A stretch of 16,135 nucleotides of DNA from Larix sibirica (taxonomy: Eukaryota > Streptophyta > Pinopsida > Pinales > Pinaceae). Shown piece by piece: positions 15,698-16,135 of the stretch. Position 1 is the stretch's first letter; the number at the start of each line of letters is the position of its first letter. The position numbers and the translations under genes are program-made. The DNA is taken from positions 26,328 to 42,462 of the forward strand of contig NWUY0300013034.1 of assembly GCA_004151065.3 (NCBI GenBank), given 5' to 3'. The notes below the pieces were generated by a model. It made no database searches and was not told the DNA's origin. It saw only the letters and a list, made by a program, of their open reading frames with translations.

Positions 15698-16135
15698 TGC
15701 TTTTGATAAACTTGGTTGGGGAGCCCGGCCTGGCTTTTACAGTGATATGAATTTGCAGGTTAGCACAGTATTTGGGCTTATAACATACAGTAACACATCC
15801 ATACCATATCTATGAAGTAGACTCCGTGGGTACATCCAGCACAAATCATCTACTTTGATGGTCAGATGCAGTAACTCAGATCACTGAACCAGAGACACAT
15901 CCCATGTGTCTGATATATCTGGTCAAGGGGTGCAGAATGCGGTTGTAAATATTAGGACTGCATTAGCATTAACAATGACAGATGGCTGAGACTAAACCTA
16001 GACAAGTGTTAACCAAAGTGAGTGTCTTTATGAGATTTATTCAACTACCATTGCCACATTAGTTAAATATAACCAGATGGTCACATCCTACATATCATTT
16101 AGCAACTTTTCTGCTAACAATGTTTACTCTATAGT
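15698..16135. other. Non-coding right end of the window
   Basis: No gene is supportable. The only structure noticed is a perfect 8-bp inverted repeat with a 3-base spacer at 15893-15911 (AGACACAT, CCC, ATGTGTCT). Confidence 0.5.

Noticed and set aside
15838-15862. Short match to HVA22-like exon 3 (TCATCTACTTTGATGG)
   Set aside because: Only about 16 bases with an indel; no other homology around it, so likely chance.
1-16135. CRISPR arrays, tRNA/rRNA genes, bacterial-type operons or phage genes
   Set aside because: Nothing of the kind is visible; content is plant nuclear with introns, LINE and LTR-element remnants.

Overview
This is nuclear DNA of a seed plant, most likely an angiosperm. The evidence is two plant-type genes (an HVA22-like gene with three canonical introns and an intronless organelle-targeted mTERF gene), a degenerate Ty3/gypsy retrotransposon, and a long degenerate plant L1-type LINE whose second ORF ends in an RNase H domain. 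The non-coding DNA is AT-rich. I cannot name the species. Single N characters at 1899 and 13671 each coincide with an abrupt break in homology or a duplication, so they look like scaffold joins and not base-call ambiguities. The window is therefore probably three assembled pieces: 1-1898, 1900-13670 and 13672-16135.

Layout. 1-1898 is the inside of a dead Ty3/gypsy element on the + strand, in the order protease, RNase H, reverse transcriptase. It is cut off at the N before the RT catalytic motif. 1900-3094 has no recognisable gene. 3095-3925 (minus strand) holds a complete four-exon HVA22-like gene of 160 residues, including a 27-nt exon; it was assembled here by following splice sites and codon phase. 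Its GA-rich leader and TATA-like site follow up to about 4055. 4693-5430 (minus) carries an unrecognised coding remnant with one in-frame stop. About 6113-12785 is a single L1 LINE on the + strand: DUF4283/zinc-knuckle ORF1, endonuclease, RT, zf-RVT and RNase H, with many stops and frameshifts. It contains an 89-bp tandem duplication and a nested poly(A) retroposed insertion of about 296 bp with an imperfect 15-bp target-site duplication. 12887-14403 is the mTERF gene with its own TATA box, interrupted at the N by a 414-bp duplicated segment. 14404-16135 has no gene I can support but holds two more two-copy tandem repeats.

Relations. The two host genes do not form a pathway. HVA22 proteins shape ER membrane, and mTERF proteins bind organellar nucleic acid. 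They share only a telobox-like AAACCCTA in the leader. The L1 ends about 100-500 bp upstream of the mTERF TATA box, so L1-derived DNA is probably part of that gene's upstream region. A recurrent feature is local duplication in exactly two copies (periods 15, 23, 34, 43, 85 and 89 bp), on top of the assembly-linked 414-bp duplication.
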